Shown here: piece after piece, positions 6,995 to 7,169 of the stretch
Layout: the number at the start of each line of letters is the position of its first letter
How positions within the stretch are numbered: position 1 is the first letter of the stretch
Assembly: GCA_002770955.1 (NCBI GenBank)
Contig: PCUH01000230.1
Coordinates: forward strand, 1 to 7,169
Direction of reading: 5' to 3'
Source of the DNA: Flavobacteriales bacterium CG18_big_fil_WC_8_21_14_2_50_32_9
GTDB lineage: Bacteria > Bacteroidota > Bacteroidia > Flavobacteriales_E > Vicingaceae
Length of the DNA: 7,169 nucleotides
The notes under the pieces: model-generated
The model's database searches: none
Seen by the model: only the letters and a program-made list of their open reading frames with translations
Told to the model about the DNA's origin: nothing
Position numbers and translations under genes: made by a program

Positions 6995-7109
6995 AATGAT
7001 TTTTGCTATCTATAAATTAGATTTGGATAGACGTACAATTTAATTAAGGTGGGTTCTATAAATTCGATTTTTTTATTTTCCGATGTCCTTTTTGTTTTAT
7101 TTCGGCATC
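6995..7109. other. Upstream region of the permease gene, no gene seen
   Basis: AT-rich intergenic DNA with long T-runs on the plus strand (for example around 7065-7075 and 7089-7102). No open frame with recognisable coding character and no RNA gene is seen. It should contain the promoter for the permease gene, but no clear TAnnTTTG box is found. Confidence 0.5.
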
Positions 7110-7165
7110 TTTTTCTTTAATTTTACATCAAATAGTCCACTATTTGATGTAAAATTAAAGAAAAA
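7110..7165. repeat. Perfect 27-bp palindrome with 2-base centre near the window end
   Basis: The left arm (7110-7136) begins TTTTTCTTTAA and ends AAATAGT. The right arm (7139-7165) begins ACTATTT and ends TTAAAGAAAAA, and is the exact reverse complement of the left over all 27 positions. Only CC (7137-7138) separates them. The match ends sharply: 7109/7166 and 7108/7167 do not pair. Polarity is T-rich 5' arm and A-rich 3' arm, the opposite of an intrinsic terminator on either strand. It lies four bases from the end of the sequence. Confidence 0.97.
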
Positions 7166-7169
7166 TCTA

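Noticed and set aside
7012..7039. Possible permease promoter on the minus strand: ATTG (complement of 7036-7039), 16 bases, TAATTTAT (complement of 7012-7019)
   Set aside because: The last base of the -7 box is wrong, the -33 box is weak and the spacing is short; AT-rich DNA gives such matches by chance.
7064..7131. Imperfect direct repeat of 'CGat...tttttatttt' segments
   Set aside because: The similarity is mostly shared T-runs (low complexity), so no real repeat unit can be defined.

Overview
This 7,169-base, AT-rich window looks like a chromosomal segment from a member of the Bacteroidota, probably near the Flavobacteriales. The reasons are a Bacteroidota-type -7 promoter box (TACCTTTG, fitting TAnnTTTG) in front of pgk, A-rich leaders without Shine-Dalgarno sequences before the start codons, and the flavour of the proteins (an Lnt with a 'YHKSKLV.GVEK' motif and a LolC/E permease with an 'ILERTGTIGILKALG' coupling helix). 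No species-level claim is made. Both ends may be contig ends: the left edge cuts lnt and the right edge ends just past a perfect palindrome.

Layout from left to right. Positions 1-1696 (minus) hold lnt, apolipoprotein N-acyltransferase, complete at its start and cut only at its extreme C-terminus; it has no stop codon in the window. Positions 1703-1906 are filled by a degenerate 7-base tandem array that runs from 6 bases before the lnt start to the holB stop codon. Positions 1907-3046 (minus) hold holB, the clamp-loader delta' subunit. A compact 81-base divergent promoter region follows, and then pgk (3128-4321, plus), phosphoglycerate kinase. pgk converges on a six-helix, two-PAS membrane sensor (4333-5631, minus) with 11 bases between the stop codons. 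A 136-base gap with an 11-bp hairpin separates this from a LolC/LolE-type permease (5768-6994, minus). The last 175 bases have no recognisable gene and carry a 56-base perfect palindrome.

The genes are mostly housekeeping: replication (holB), glycolysis (pgk) and lipoprotein maturation and export. Lnt adds the third acyl chain to lipoproteins at the inner membrane, and a LolCDE-like transporter releases mature lipoproteins toward the outer membrane, so the two ends of the window are linked by pathway, though not by operon.

No defence system, mobile element, CRISPR array, tRNA or rRNA was found. What deserves a second look is structural: the two-part heptamer array with a 44-base internal duplication 70 bases apart, a nested hairpin carried in frame inside the Lnt membrane domain, the terminal palindrome, the hairpin between the sensor and permease genes, abutting divergent promoters, and a PAS sensor with no output domain.
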